Shown here: piece by piece, positions 11,791 to 25,400 of the stretch | Layout of the letters: the number at the start of each line of letters is the position of its first letter | Position numbering within the stretch: position 1 is the first letter of the stretch | From: Ligula intestinalis | Lineage: Eukaryota > Platyhelminthes > Cestoda > Diphyllobothriidea > Diphyllobothriidae | Direction of reading: 5' to 3' | Assembly: GCA_036362985.1 (NCBI GenBank) | Contig: JAYGXS010000010.1 | Coordinates: 7,982,963-8,046,962, forward strand | DNA length: 64,000 bases | Made by a program: the position numbers and the translations under genes | The notes under the pieces: model-generated | Databases searched by the model: none | Told to the model about the DNA's origin: nothing | The model's input: the letters and a program-made list of their open reading frames with translations, nothing else

Positions 11791-11869
11791 ATAAATGTAT
11801 TTTCCCAGTGATTGAGTCGTCTTCTTCCCAATTACTTCCTGGGACTCGCTTGCATTGGTAACTGATCAG

Positions 11870-13335
11870 TCAAGTCGGGTCTGCACCCACAGATCGTTGG
11901 CCAAGTTAGATGTGAAATCCTGTCAGCTAGACGCCCCTGGATCGATTACTTCAGTGAGTACAGGTGATATTAACCGTATGCGGTGTATTCATACTATGCA
12001 GCTTGGTGGACACTCCCCCCAACAACTTCGCTTTGTATACGAATCCTAACTTCTCACCTAATAAGACTCAGCAGCATCTGTAGATCACATTATTCTCACT
12101 GAAACTAATTATGCAAATACGTAGTGAGTGACAGTAGAGAGAGAGGGCTTGCTCAAAATGGATCAAATCAAGCAATAAAGCCTACATAGAAGCCTTAGAA
12201 GTTACCCTTTTTTCTCCGCAACTGGAGTGCCTCAGAAAATGCACGCAAGACATCTCTATCAGGGAAATGCCACCTGCAAAACTAGAGGAAAGGGATAGAA
12301 AGTAAACCACACGTAAATGTTTTTCCTTTATTAAGGATGCGAGACTCCAGAACCCACTAGTTGGGAAGCTGAAATGACTGCCCAGTGAGCCTTACACAAG
12401 GTCCTCAATTCCTCCCTTTTATAAAGACGATGCTCAAACGCATGTTAAAGATGTCACCGATACCACCAGGCTACAACGAGGAGAAGACAGCGAGGTTGTC
12501 CACCAAGTGACATAACTGCGGGGTATCCTGGATGCCTACAGGCGGTAACGGACAGTTAAAGAGCCTTCAACGAGGGCATCCCACGGAATTATCACTGTCA
12601 GGCCTGACGAAAAAGCAGCAGTAAACACTGAAGCGGGGACAACGTTAGGCGTGACTGGGTAGCGACCAGACAAAGCAGTTATTGGCGACAAAGCCAAGTC
12701 CCATTGATACCACGTTTCAAATACTGTCGGCCACCAAATCCGGTAGTATCGCGGAACTTTACATTGGCGTGTCAGAGACAGCAATCATCGAATCTAAGTG
12801 GAGCCACTTTTATTTCAGACAACTTAAAGGAACCGCTGCTCGGGGACTAAGACTTAACTCAGAGGGTCCTATGACCGAGAACTCTAGTTGGACCTACTAA
12901 GGGCCAATAAGGGCAGGTGGGTTACCTTCGCATTGAAAGATAAGAATCACCACCACTAATACAAACCGCCGCCGGTACTGCCATCATCGTCGTTACCACC
13001 GTTCTCCTTAAGAAAGGGCGGGAGATGGTGGAAGCACACAAAAAATGGCCTAGGAAGAGCAAAAAGAAGACTGCAGCGGATCAACAAGTCTTTACACAGA
13101 GTCAAATGAACAGAGCAGGCGCCAACACATGCATCCAAAGCAAGAAAGGCATGTTTAGGCTTTAGAAAATTGAAGGAATAAGAGAGGCGGAAGGAAAGTC
13201 TGCAACGAAGAATTAAATATAGTTGGTGCCAATGCATTGGAGGGGGGCGGGCTGGTAAGAGGGGGTTGAGATCAGGGCAAGCGAGTAGATCAGTAATTTG
13301 CAGGAAGAAAAAACTGAGTTTGTCAGTCTGTCTGT
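11870..13335. other. 3' flank of SNX3, probably including its 3' UTR
   Basis: Sequence just below the SNX3 stop codon on the minus strand. AATAAAAG (minus) at about 12806-12813 could be its polyadenylation signal, but several AT-rich alternatives exist. No other gene is recognised. Confidence 0.4.
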
Positions 13336-13441
13336 CTACGAGAGGCCAACTTTTCCGGGTTTGTAGTTGCGGTCAATGGTCTCATTTTGGAGGAACATGT
13401 GGAGACACTTTTCATTCTGCACCAGTGGATGTCCGGCAACC
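13336..13441 (-). CDS. SNX3: SNX3 exon 4 (C-terminus and stop)
   Basis: Acceptor is TTTAACAG just above 13441. The first base completes a Lys codon with the AA left by exon 3. The exon encodes KVAGHPLVQNEKCLHMFLQN and ends GKVGLS before TAG at 13336-13338. It matches the last part of the PX fold (GHPL-x-QNE-x-CLHMFLQ) and the short C-terminal tail of SNX3. Confidence 0.93.
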
Positions 13442-16400
13442 CTGTTAAAGGAAAAAATTACGGCGCGGGTTAGCTACCTGTCCAGACTGTATGCTCTCAT
13501 AAGGGACTCGAGAAAGACAAGGCATATAAGCAGGATTAGATTAAAATATACACCTTCCCCCCTGAAAATATGGTCTGTTTATGGACAGAGCGTTACGGAG
13601 TTGACGCTGATGAATCGCAAATGTGACAAATAGGAGGCAAAATGGATGCAACAGCTGGCATCGTGGACTGTCGTCAACCAAATGTGCAGCTTTCGTTAAT
13701 TCGAAAAAGTACTAGTGTACTGTAGAGATGACCGCATAATAATAAGATCAGACCAAAAAAGCAGAGAAGTAGGCAGGGTGGTATGCAATAAGAAATTCTC
13801 ACGTGAATGAAGAGCAAATTAAAATGGCAGCTCAAATTCTAAAGCCCGTACATCGATACATTTTTGCTGAAAATTTTGGATATTTACCTTCAAGATAAAG
13901 CACAGTTCTCTCTTTTTCTGGGCCTGGGAGAGAGTGAAGTCGACAGTTCAGCGGTTCAGAAGAACCAGATGCGACCATTGGACGAAGAGTTTTGTTGTAC
14001 TGATGTTTCCGATGCCACCCTTAAGGATTCCGAAACGTCATAACAATAAAACTCTTGTTCCAGTGGCCACATCTTCTTCTGAACTGCTTCCCCCCACTAT
14101 AAACAATCTGCTGCACTTGAAGCTATCATGGTGCGTTAAAATCCGTGGCTTAACGGGATAACTCAGACCGCGAGGTAGGCCCAGTGTGTGCTGTGTTATG
14201 TGGCATGACTGACAGGGGTGTGGCGTGGTAGGCGCTGGCATTTGCTCTCGGTTCTGATTCCCCCTCGGCGCATGCGTTCGCGCTCCCACGGGGTTTCAGG
14301 CCCCACTGCGGGTGCCCGAAATGCTAGGCGGTCACTATGCGGTGGGGAGAGAGTGAGGTCGACTCTCGGCACCTTTTCTTCTCACTATAATAAATCTGAA
14401 TGCGTCTGAATCTATCAGGGTGCGCAAAAACCGTGGCTTGGAGGGTCTGCCAACTGACGGGAAAACTCGGGCCCCCTACGTTGCTGCTCTTTTTGTACGC
14501 GTCTGTTTGTGTGTGCGTATGGAAGGAAAGGGAGGACTGAGAGTCAGGCTGCAATGGCTCCTTCTTAATGTGGCCTTTATGGCGCTCCCGCGCAGACGGG
14601 AGCATGCCTAGCGAGATGGCTGTGTCAAGTGTGCGCGTGTTAAGTGAATACCGCGCCAGCCACCTACACCCTCCCTCATTTCCGGTCTTATTGACTTTGT
14701 CTTTACACCGGATACGGAGGTGGGAGTGGCGAGCGAGTGGGTAGATTCTGCGCGAGTCTGCCTAAACTCCTGTTTTCTCTCGCGCCAGTTCTCTGCGTTG
14801 CTCCTGCTAGCTGTCGCTAGCGTATTGCTTGCCCAGCTCGCCTTTGTGTCAGTTGCGGCTTGCTTCAGCGTTTGCTGCGGCTTGTTGGAGCGCGTGGTGC
14901 CAATCGTCGAAACCGACGGAGGAACTGTCCTCGGCATGACTGACTGAGCGACTACGAATCAGGCTGCAATGCCTCCTTCTTAATATGGCCTTCATGACAC
15001 AATCAGCTAGCTGAGATTTCTGCCGTCCCCCCAACTTTGCTGTTGATTTCTGGTTGTTGTGGTCCAGAATGCATGAGCCTGCAGCCTCTCTCACTTCGGG
15101 TTTTTTTTTAGTTTACTTTGACGCCGGAGTGGAGTGGGGAGCGAGTGAGGTAGACGCAGCGTAAGTTTGCTCTACTCCGGTACAAGTAACCGTCCCAGCA
15201 CTCTACTGCTGTAGAGCAAACGGTGGCCATCGTTGGAATCGACAGTCAAACTGTGGCGCACATTATAATGGTGCATGGAAAAGAAGTAAGGCTGACACTC
15301 ATAAATCCGTCCCTACGGCAGATCGGAAATAGAATAAGACCCACTGCTTCTAGTTTCCATGGATAAGAATCCATCTTGGAGTAAATCAGTTTATTTTACA
15401 GACCGGAAGTTGCTGCCAATATGGTGTATCATGCAACTTGTGAATAAGGTTTGCTCTTAAATATGCAAAAATTGTCTTTTTGCTAATAGGTAATTCTCAG
15501 AAGCAGGGGGAAGTATGTTCAGAAATGCTAAAATGTCAGTGAAACTCGGCTCAAACCTTCCGAAAATAAAACAATTTCCAATCAATTAAAATATTATTAA
15601 GTTGGTTTGGCAGATTTGGTTAATTTAGTTGACCCAATTGTGAAAAAACTCGCGGCATTCGGCGGGATTCGAACCCACATAGCAGGGAGGCCTTTTACGC
15701 AAGCCAACGCCCCACCTACTTGAGCAACGAATGTCGCGCATTACACCGTGAGTTTAGTCACACTTGGATCGATATTGCCCGGCCAACTTTGCCACTCATA
15801 TGTAATCAACCGATACGGGAAAGCAAGTTGAATGCCCAAGCAGGATTTCCAAAGCAATCATCTAGAATCCACCAGAATGACTACTAGGCTGACTTAATTA
15901 TTAAGTTGGTTTGACAGATTTGGTTAATTTAGTGGACCCAAATGTGAAAAAAACTCGCGGCATCCTGCCAAACCAACTTAATAATTAAGTCAGCCTAGTA
16001 GTCATTCTGGTGGATTCTAGATGATTGCTTAGGAAATCCTGCTTGGGCAGTCAACTTGCTGTCCCGCGTTGGTGGATTCCATGCGAGCGGCAAGGTTGGC
16101 CGGGTGATATCGATCCTAGTGTGACTAAACTCACGGTGATGAGCAACATTCGTAGCTCAAGTAGGTGGAGTGTTGGCTTGCGTAAAAGGCCTCTCTCCTA
16201 TGCGGGTTCAAATCCCGCCGAATGCCGCGAGTTTTTTCACAATTGGATCAACTAAATTAAAACATTGTTTTACCGGACGAAATTTGAACAAGGCGAAGAC
16301 GGGGCGATGGCCGGACGTACCCCATGCTTTGTGGAGGCCGCTGCAATTCGGAAAAAACCAGAACTCTGTAAACAGTGGGGTCATTTGATCAACCCCGCAT

Positions 16401-19400
16401 TCCCTTGATAACGATCCTCTCACGCCTCCTCTCCCCTTATGATCAACTGCTGCCTTGTCCTTACCTCCTCCCCTCTAATAACGCTTGACAGGATCTCACT
16501 GTAAAATGAACTGCCTTACTGTGATAACTACCGCCCTCCCCCACCATATACTTGCATCTAAGGCTAATAGCTTCTACTCTATTGACCTATCAAGTTTCAG
16601 CCTTCTAGGCCGATATCTAATTGGACAGTTAATTTATCGTATTAACTGGTCGTTGGCAGTTTAATACAAGGTCGCGAAATTTTATCCAGTTAATGAATTT
16701 TGCTATTCTCGTGATCTTTGCCTTGTTCAAATTTCAAATTAAAACACACGGGGTGTCTGGACACCAAATTGTTCGCACGAGAGCTGTGTTGCAACGGTAG
16801 CCAAGGCCGAGGTGTCACCGCCAAAGTACGCCTTGTGTGGGTCCCCCAACTAAGAACACGACAAGAAGAACGCAACAGCAGAGTGCAATAGGTACAACAA
16901 ATTTAGGGTAACGATCGAGTGTAAGCTAGGTCCATCGAGCCAATCAGCTTCTGTTCTGGGTTGGCTACCGGCGCGATTGGCTGGGACTCAGCGGCGGACA
17001 TTCAGCTTAAATTTTGAATAATCGATTGGTGTGACTGCGAGTTGCGTTCGCCGCCTGTAAGCCTGTTGTGAGCGCGGCTGCTTGCTGCAGGCTATCTATC
17101 TGTTAGGTGTCTCCTAACAGACTGAAAGTACGTCAGATTTTCTGCGGACGGTCAGCATCAGTCTCTCGTTCGTTTCTTACCAAGGTAAGAGTTAAGCGGG
17201 CTGGACTGACGTGGCGTATAGCTTTTGCAGTGCATGGGTCACACACACTCTACTTGATCCTTGCTAAATTGATGCAGTAGCGCCGTTCTGAGAGCCAATT
17301 GTCCTCCACGAGAGCTCTTGAAAAACATACTGCATCTTTTATACCACATTAAGGACATTGGTCTGAAACTGCTTCACCTCTACTCTTCCCATATTTCGAG
17401 TGCAAGAGAGTTAAAACAACCAGAGATGAGTGTGGGCGCAATGACTTAGCGGGTTAATCAAAGTCTTTTTGTGCGTGTCATATGCGACGAAAAAGAAATC
17501 ATCTTGGAGTCCAAATGGTACGAGACAGTACGGGCTGACTGCCACTCCCTAGTAGACTAGAATAACCTGTTAGTGCGGCTACCTTGCAAGCTACGACTGT
17601 TAGCGCGTCGCAATATTTCAAAAACGCATTTGGCTTACGAGGGGAGGGGGGCGCAAGCACTGAAGCCGAACTAGGTTGGCCTTACTGTCCCTTCTGTCTT
17701 CCATACACTAGTTGCTTATCGGAGTTAAGGCGACTGAGGTGTTAGTCTGTCATCTAATGGTTGCCACATACGGGATCCGAACTCATATAAGTGTGAAATG
17801 CCATAAAAAGAACACAGTAAGGAGCCATTGCAATTTGAATTTCGTTTCAAAAGAGTGCAGAGTTATTCCTTCAGCGAACAACCTTCGAAGTCAGGATTAT
17901 TGGCACGCTAATTGAAACTTAAAGTGCGTCACGGTTATTATATGGGGCAATCCACTGAACTATCATGAGAGTAAACCGCAGCACTGACTCCACCCTATCA
18001 CGCACCGGTGGCGTGTCCGAACCTGGCGGCCAATCGATAAAGGGATAGGGCGTAGCGTTTAGTGGTCTGAACCTGCGAGTAACGTATGCCACAAGTTTAC
18101 AGCATGCTAGGAACCCACACAGACTCAGTGGGTTATGAGTCGTTGTAGCTTTGGTTTGGGATTTAACGAAGCGGTGACCTAGCCCGTTTGGGGAGCCATC
18201 CTTGTACACACCTATCATTCAGTAGCATAGAGCCGCAGGATTGAACAGTTTATCTACTTGTAAGAGTAAAGTTGTTGTTGTTGGGACGGCCCAGCACGCA
18301 AGTCATAACTCGGGCTGTCCTGAAGGCAAGAGAACAAAGGAAGCAGACTGAAACAAGAATGCGGCCCTCAAAGGACTGACACGCGAGGACACAAGGGCAG
18401 CCGCCGGCCAGGTTCTGAGGCCACGCCCCGCAAGGAGTCATGCGCACGCGTGACACACCACCGGGCTATCACACTGAGGTCGCCGCAGGATGACTGTTTG
18501 CATGGGCCACTCGTTGAGGGCCAATAGGAAACAAAAGCTGCCGGTCCTTAAATATGCAGCTGGGACACGACACTCTGTTACCCTAGACGAGATTCTGTTA
18601 CTGGAGACACAGGACTGAGTTTGCCGAAACTGACAAAAGAACATACGCTGCTGACGGACACACAGAAGACAAAGCTGATGTTAAAGCAGAACTAGTGACA
18701 TTAAACTATTATCTGCTACCCTGTTCTGCCTTCTCTTCCTAACACATAACTGGGGGGGACACAACCGGTGTTGACGCAGACACACCCAAGGTTATAACAA
18801 CTGTCAACTATGTAAGGCGACTGACCCAGCAAATTTAGCAGTGTGATCTATCTTACTTGCCGCAAGACCATCTGTTTCAATCCACTGCACCAGGGCCGTG
18901 CCGACACAAATTAAAATGAGACAACCCAATACCAGCTGTCACACAAAGGGTTACATCAGGATGAATTATTTTAGTGTACAAATGTGTGGTTCATTCAGAA
19001 GATACCTTACATGCAAGTTGCAAAAAGATGTTCAATGGGAAGGATGCTTTATCTGGCCGCCTGAGCAGGACATGAGAACAGGAAGCGCCTGCAATGCAGG
19101 TGGGTTCGCGCCAAATTCCTGGGAAATCGGGGTTAGCGTCAACTGTAGGGTTAGGGCTGTGATGTAGACTAATGTTAGGGTTGGGACATGGGAATATACG
19201 CAGGGCCGCCTGTGTCTAGCATAGAAAGCCATATGCGCCATTATTAAATTCTCGACCCCTCAAGTACGTGCAAAGACATAACCCGCGATTTCGATGCTGT
19301 CCATCGTATACTTCACAAAAGGGTGGTACGGGGTCGGTGACGTGCGCGGCATCTACTACACTCTCCCCTCCTGCCCCCACTAGTACCCGGTGTCAAAACC

Positions 19401-22400
19401 GGAGGCGGAACCTGACTCAAATGACTGGAGCCGCCGAAGAAGTCGCTCCCTCCATATGCTTGCCACCATGCCCCTGTCTATGTTCGGCATTTGTTATCGG
19501 TGCGCCAGCTGAATAACGCCTTTCATACCCCACCGGGCTCCCGTGTTGGTCCAGTACATCTACCACGCAGGGCGTTCAGGAGGCACTAAAGAAATGCATA
19601 CGCATATACACAAACGTGGCCCAATCTGTAAGGGTCAGGAACATAAAGCATCTGACTGCACATGTACGAAAGACTCGCCAACGTGATCCGGCATTCCTCA
19701 TGTGAGAATCCTAACTCGATCTCAAAAAGACTTCGGGCAATATACTTCTATGCAAAAGAAAGTCATGAGCAGTCAGAACGGAAGCACACTACAGTAGTCG
19801 CCGGTTATTAAGCCCAGCAGCGTATTAAGCCCAAGTCAGCTTGGGACGGAATTTTACATAGCAAAATCCGCCGGCTAATAAGCCCAGTCGCCGGCTACAA
19901 AGCCCAGTTTGCCAACAGGATAGAGTGAAATTCTATCTCATTGCGTGTCGCAAATAATATTTTTTTGTTTTTGTTATTACGTAAAATACAGACAAACAGC
20001 ATTCTTTTCTTGTACATAACCAAGCTCTACACATAATACAGTGCGTATGTAATGTATAGTGCCTATCCTGCGTTTGCTAATCAAGAACTAGGACTCTCCC
20101 CTTAATGCGCCCGTCGCTTATTAAGCCCAATTTGGTCTGGGCCTGAGGTGGGCTTAATAGCCGGCGACTACTGTATTAGATTACCTGTTCTTTCGGTACG
20201 CTATGAAACATAGACCAGCGTGAAATCTACAAATACGCTTTGGATTGAAAAATTTTACTGAAATGAAACAGAAATACTGAAGGGAACAAAACACTTCGAA
20301 CATTTTTTGTGATGGAAAAACTTTGGTTTACTAAAAAAATGCTCCCTTCAGAAGAGTATTTGGCGAGTGCACGTATACGTTCGATAAATTCTCGTCAGAA
20401 TAATACATTTATATGGGCAGACACTATTGAAATAGAGCTCCAGAGAATCCAGGACCTGCTTCGAGAGAACGGATATCCAGACCGATTCATCATAAAGAAT
20501 ATGATGGAGAGAGAAACGAAACCCATAAAACCCACTGTGGAAAAGAAGACCCTATTCTTCAAAGTCCCTTTTCAAGGAGATGCGGCAAGCGAACTCCTAA
20601 GCAGACGCCTCAGCCGAACCGTATCACGAACCTTTCAGCAGCCCTCCCCGCGTAAACACCCTTCTCTGACCGACTCCTTTCCCCGATTCCCACGACTCAC
20701 TTGAAAGAAAAAATGAACATTATTGATCTCTTGTTTAACTTACACCCCTGCCCATATAAATGTATCGGCCTTGCGAGAACTTATCGAAAGTATACGTAAA
20801 CACGCCAAATATTCGTATGAATTCTCTGCTGGGAATATTTGCAACTTTAAATGCTCCCTTCAAAGTTTATTAACATGCTGTTACACACTGGCTTTTGAAT
20901 GAAAAATTACTCATTTCGAGCGATCACAGCATCAATGAATATCCAGGAACTGTATATTTTCTGCTTACTTTCCAGGAAAGTTTACATTTTATTGATGGGG
21001 AAAAAAGTACTCCTTCACCAACTTTAATTCACAAATAAATGGGAAATTTGGCATGAAGGTAACGATTTCTTGAAAAGTTAATCTTCTATGAATGCAATCA
21101 GTACAAGCGCTCGGAAGATTATCCATTCTTATTTCAACCCCAAGTAGTACAAAGACACGAAATTGAAATGGGAACACTAGGTAAAGGAAAGTAGAGAGGG
21201 CAACTTACTTATTGATGAAACTCTCCAGACCCTTCCGTCGTTCGTCGATAAACTCACTGTCGAAGAGACCGTCATCGGCCCGGAAAGGAAGTTGTCGCTT
21301 CCAAGCCTTGCCTGGGAGTTTGGGAACGATGATCTAGATGACAAAATATTATGCAGAGTAATTTTGTATATCACAATAACTAAAGCCTAATAGTGGCGTC
21401 TCCGTCTACAATTACAGCGACAATAACCAGAAGCCGTTTAGCTAGCCATGGTGTCCGCAGTGTCGCTAAGAGGACTTGAGGCAAACGAAAACAGCAATGC
21501 GATTGGCCCTCCCTGCCTGAATATCAAATAATTGAGAACTCAATCACTCCCTGCAAAGTTTGCCCCATTTGAACACGAGGACTCTGATGAGAGTTCGCGA
21601 GATACGTCTCCTACTAAATCTCGCGAAGTTAATTTAAGCATGTTAGAGACGGCAGAAGAAGCTACAGGAATATAAACTAGAGTTAAATAAAATGGCGTAG
21701 TTTTTCTTCCATTAACCAGTCTGAAACATGTGAGACGCATGTTAGGGCCCAGCTTAACTGTGAGTGCACGCCTCCCTAACGAGTCTTTTGCACGCTAGAC
21801 CATCGATCCGTCCACACAGAGTGCACGTGGTGACGCGCGCAGCTGCGGCCGGGAGCAAGACTCTAACACGCCAACAGCGTGAGTCATAAAGCCAATGAAG
21901 TCGCGCCTTACTCGAGACCACAATCTCATTGGTCCAATCTTGTATGCATTCGCTTGCTTAAGTATGATGCACTAGGTTTGTACAAAGACTTCTTCTTTTG
22001 CGCTTTTCTTGTTGTGTTCTTCTTGGGGGCTCACACAAGGTGTAACGTAGACGGCGATATCGCAGCTTTGGCTACGTTTACAACAACGCGCGCAATTCAT
22101 CTCTGCTCACCAGCCATAGCGCCGGTCCTAGCAAATTTCAACAGATTAATCACTGTTCAGTCAGCAACATATAGGGACCAAGTTAGACGACGTTACCGGT
22201 TTCCAAAAGAGGTGAAGAGACCTCTTTCGCTTACAGTAAACTACAATACAGTCTGGAATCACTGTGATATCACCCTAGGAAGAGTGTGTAGCTGTACAGC
22301 GTTGTCATTCTGATTGTTTTCAGCTACTGGACGGAGACGTGGGCGGTGAATTAAAGTCAGGCAGGAAAACTGAACTCTTTTTATCGGAGTTGCCGCTGGA

Positions 22401-25400
22401 GAATCCTTTAGGAACACATTCCAAATACTGAACTGTTATAAATAATGGGGGCGCTTTGCATCTTAACGGTATTGAAGCAGATCCAACTATGACGGAGCTG
22501 CCGCATCATGAGGAGGACTGAAGATGCAAAACACTACTTTGGATACGCACGTCTCTGTTCGGTTTCAAAAGTCTAATACTTGCAGAAACTAATTGTTGTA
22601 AATGTGGCCAGAGCTGGGATATCGCCATCTAATTACGCTTTGTGTGAGCCACAAGGAAGATGGCCGATGCCAGACGGCCGAGCAATCATCATGCCCAATT
22701 CCACCACGCAGGTCACGGCTCGCAAGAGGGCAATTATCGTAAATTTTCGTTAGCTGTAACATGAACACTGCAACTTCCTGTGTGTGTTGCCCGTTTCTGC
22801 TGCTGCTGCTGCTTTCTGCTCTTGTCTCTGATGAAGAATCCGCGACGGATGTCGAAACGTCAGGCGAAAAAAAAGTATTGTCCTAGCGAGCGAAGCTTAT
22901 TCTTCCCAATTACTTCCTGGGACTCGCATGTTCGCTTGCATTAGCAATCCCTTCTATTGCTCTCCGTATGAATCACTAGGGCTGGTAGTGCCTATAATTA
23001 TTCCTTCTAAAATTCTGGCTAATAATGTAACGACAAACAAACTTGTGTCAGTTTTCCAGAAGGCCTCGTTAAATCAACAAAATTGCAAAGGTAGATTACA
23101 AGTTGACCGATAAGTAGGCGAAATACTCCAGCAAAGTTTTTGAGTAGTTCATGTACGACAAAATTAGTATCTTCGTTGGGTTCTCCAATAAGCTGGGACA
23201 AGAGCACTCGCAAAAAATATGGCCCGTTATGCGGAGACACTGTATGATCTTCTTGAACATGCAGACCCACGTATTCGAGTCACTGAGATGCAAAGATAAA
23301 CTAACAGCATTCCTAGCATTTTTTATGACAATCATATTTCCTAGGCCGAACAAAATCACAGTTTTACAGGGATAGCACAATGAGTGGTAAGTAAGCGACG
23401 AATAAGTATGCCAGTTCATAGTAGTTCGGTCAAAGACCCAGGCCGAAAATAACTCTTGGCCTAATTTAACCGACCCAATAAAGGATTTTTGCGCCCAAAG
23501 AACAATTTTCTTCGCAAGCTTGCAAATCCCCTCCACAAAAGTGTAGTTAAAGACCCTTGAATTAGTGTGATGTAGAGGATGGCTAAAAATGCTAAGATTC
23601 ATTTTGGCAAGCCTACCATATTTTCTACATCTGATAAAGGGGGTTTTTGAACAACCTGTTAAACATTGATATTCAATGGAATAAGTTTTCCATGAACATT
23701 ATCAACTTTCTTTTGGCGGAAAATTTTTCCAGCAAAAGGGTGCATAAAATCGGACAACGCTCTAAGCATATTCTCAAATTTCAGATCTATAAGGCGCATA
23801 CATCTATTTCAAAACGCTCACGTAAAAGGTCATACGCCATTATGGAGTGAAGTCGTGTTTAATTAATACAAAAAATTTGAAAGTGGCAGCCTGGAGAACG
23901 TAAATTCCTACGTCATAACCATGAGAAATGAATAATCAACTAATTCTTCAATCAAAAACCGTTAACTTTAAATATCCTGCCTATAACGAAAGAAGAATAC
24001 ACACTATTATAAGGTCAATACCTCCTTCCAGGTACACTTGACAGCATACGCTTTTGATCAAAATAAAAATTTACAGACTATACGTATGAGACAGAAAAAG
24101 TGGTGGTTAGTTAGGCATCAGCTGGCCCGAGTCGATCACATACAAGCATACACAGTTGGAATTAACCTGGTAGGTGGGTTAAGTTACCTAAACTTGCTAG
24201 TATTTACTTACATTTGGTACGGCTGTGATCTTGTGTCTCATACTAAGTTTCTTTCAGTGCAATTACCTACCGTAGCAGACCGGCAGATGGTCCATATATT
24301 GCCTGTAAGCCTGCGGGGGCTTTAAAACTTACCAACGAGTGACGCCAGACTGGGGGCAGCAGCACTGAATTTGTTGGAGATTGAATGAACAACGTGCCTA
24401 CATCACTTTTATCGGGTGTCGGACAATGCACTCACATGAGCAAACCAAAGGATTAACTCTCGAACAAGAACGATCGAACAACTCTAGTGCTCACTCGCTT
24501 CCCATACGCACAGTCTAGCATCCCTGTTTGTAGATGTATCCCACCTGAATCAAGTCTAGTTTGGCGAGGTTGTCCAGGGGGGTCAACAAAAACGGGGACG
24601 GGAATGGTGGAAACTGCCCTGGAATTCATCCTTAGCCTTGCAGAACCAACATGTCAATTTTCTCTACATTGCTTTGGAAGTTGCAGCCGATCTACTTGGA
24701 TGAGAAGGGCCCTTTGGATATGTGGATAACTTGCAACATGTGGCTTGTTGGGGCAGTCATAGTGAATGCGGTAGCAGGCAAGTAAAGGAGGCTCATATGT
24801 CGCAGCTAAGACAAGTGAAGAGCAAAGCTTGCCCCTGACGAAATACAGTCATTAGTTATGGGTCTTCGCCATTCGCACCACGAACAGTCAATCAGTCCAA
24901 GAGACCAACCATACACTTGTTAAGTGAGACAGCAGGATGTTCGGGCATCGCTGTTATAGGAGCCCATTTCCGTGGAAATAGGTATTTTGGATGAATTCAC
25001 CCAGAGGATTCTTACTCCTGAGGATTCATCGGTTAGGATTTGCATTTTGGACAGATGGTGTGGATCTACATTTCAAAATGGAGACTGTACACTGTCAGGA
25101 ATAGTATAATAGGATCGGCTGAAGCTAGCGTCCGCTGCAAAGAGTTTGTTCCGAATGAATTGTCTAGTTTGATGACTATCCAGCAAATATACCGCGCTAG
25201 GGTTGCGCAGTGCGTCATTCCTATGGATAGAAGCATGAAGTGAAATAGCACGCTTGAGCATTATTTTTCACGATATATTTGGCAGACGCGAATAGACTCT
25301 TCGAGGTTGTCTTTTGTAATGCCCTCACTCGCTACAACCCAACAAGACAGTTGTAGGGAATTTTAACGTTTAACGGCAGTTGATGACCACTATGCTCAAC

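Larger units (their letters stand above)
11626..11856. mobile_element. Inverted Penelope-type terminal repeat pair with 13-base target duplication
   Basis: Two roughly 90-base arms face each other: 11628-11718 and 11740-11830. Each contains a hammerhead-like unit followed by ATAAATGTATT and the GACGACTCAATC / GATTGAGTCGTC end. The whole insert is bracketed by the direct repeat GGTAACTGATCAG at 11613-11625 and 11857-11869, so it inserted as one unit. The minus arm keeps the CTGATGA core; the plus arm has GTGATGA. In both, the cleavage triplet is GCC, which a hammerhead cannot cleave, so self-cleavage is unlikely. Confidence 0.7.
15618..16258. repeat. Fold-back pair of a tRNA-derived SINE
   Basis: Two arms of about 285 bases, 15618-15905 and about 15973-16258, are inverted copies of each other. 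Between them is a truncated start of a third copy (about 15906-15965) in the orientation of the first arm. Each arm carries an 81-base tRNA-like head, described separately. Such inverted neighbours can arise from two insertions or from rearrangement. Inside SNX3 intron 3. Confidence 0.7.

Noticed and set aside
15654..15734. Functional tRNA gene
   Set aside because: Acceptor, D and T arms look right, but the anticodon stem does not pair, and the unit is embedded in a repeated SINE.
23096..23602. 168-residue minus-strand frame in SNX3 intron 2
   Set aside because: Composition is unremarkable and no domain is recognisable. I could not support either a gene or a repeat call.
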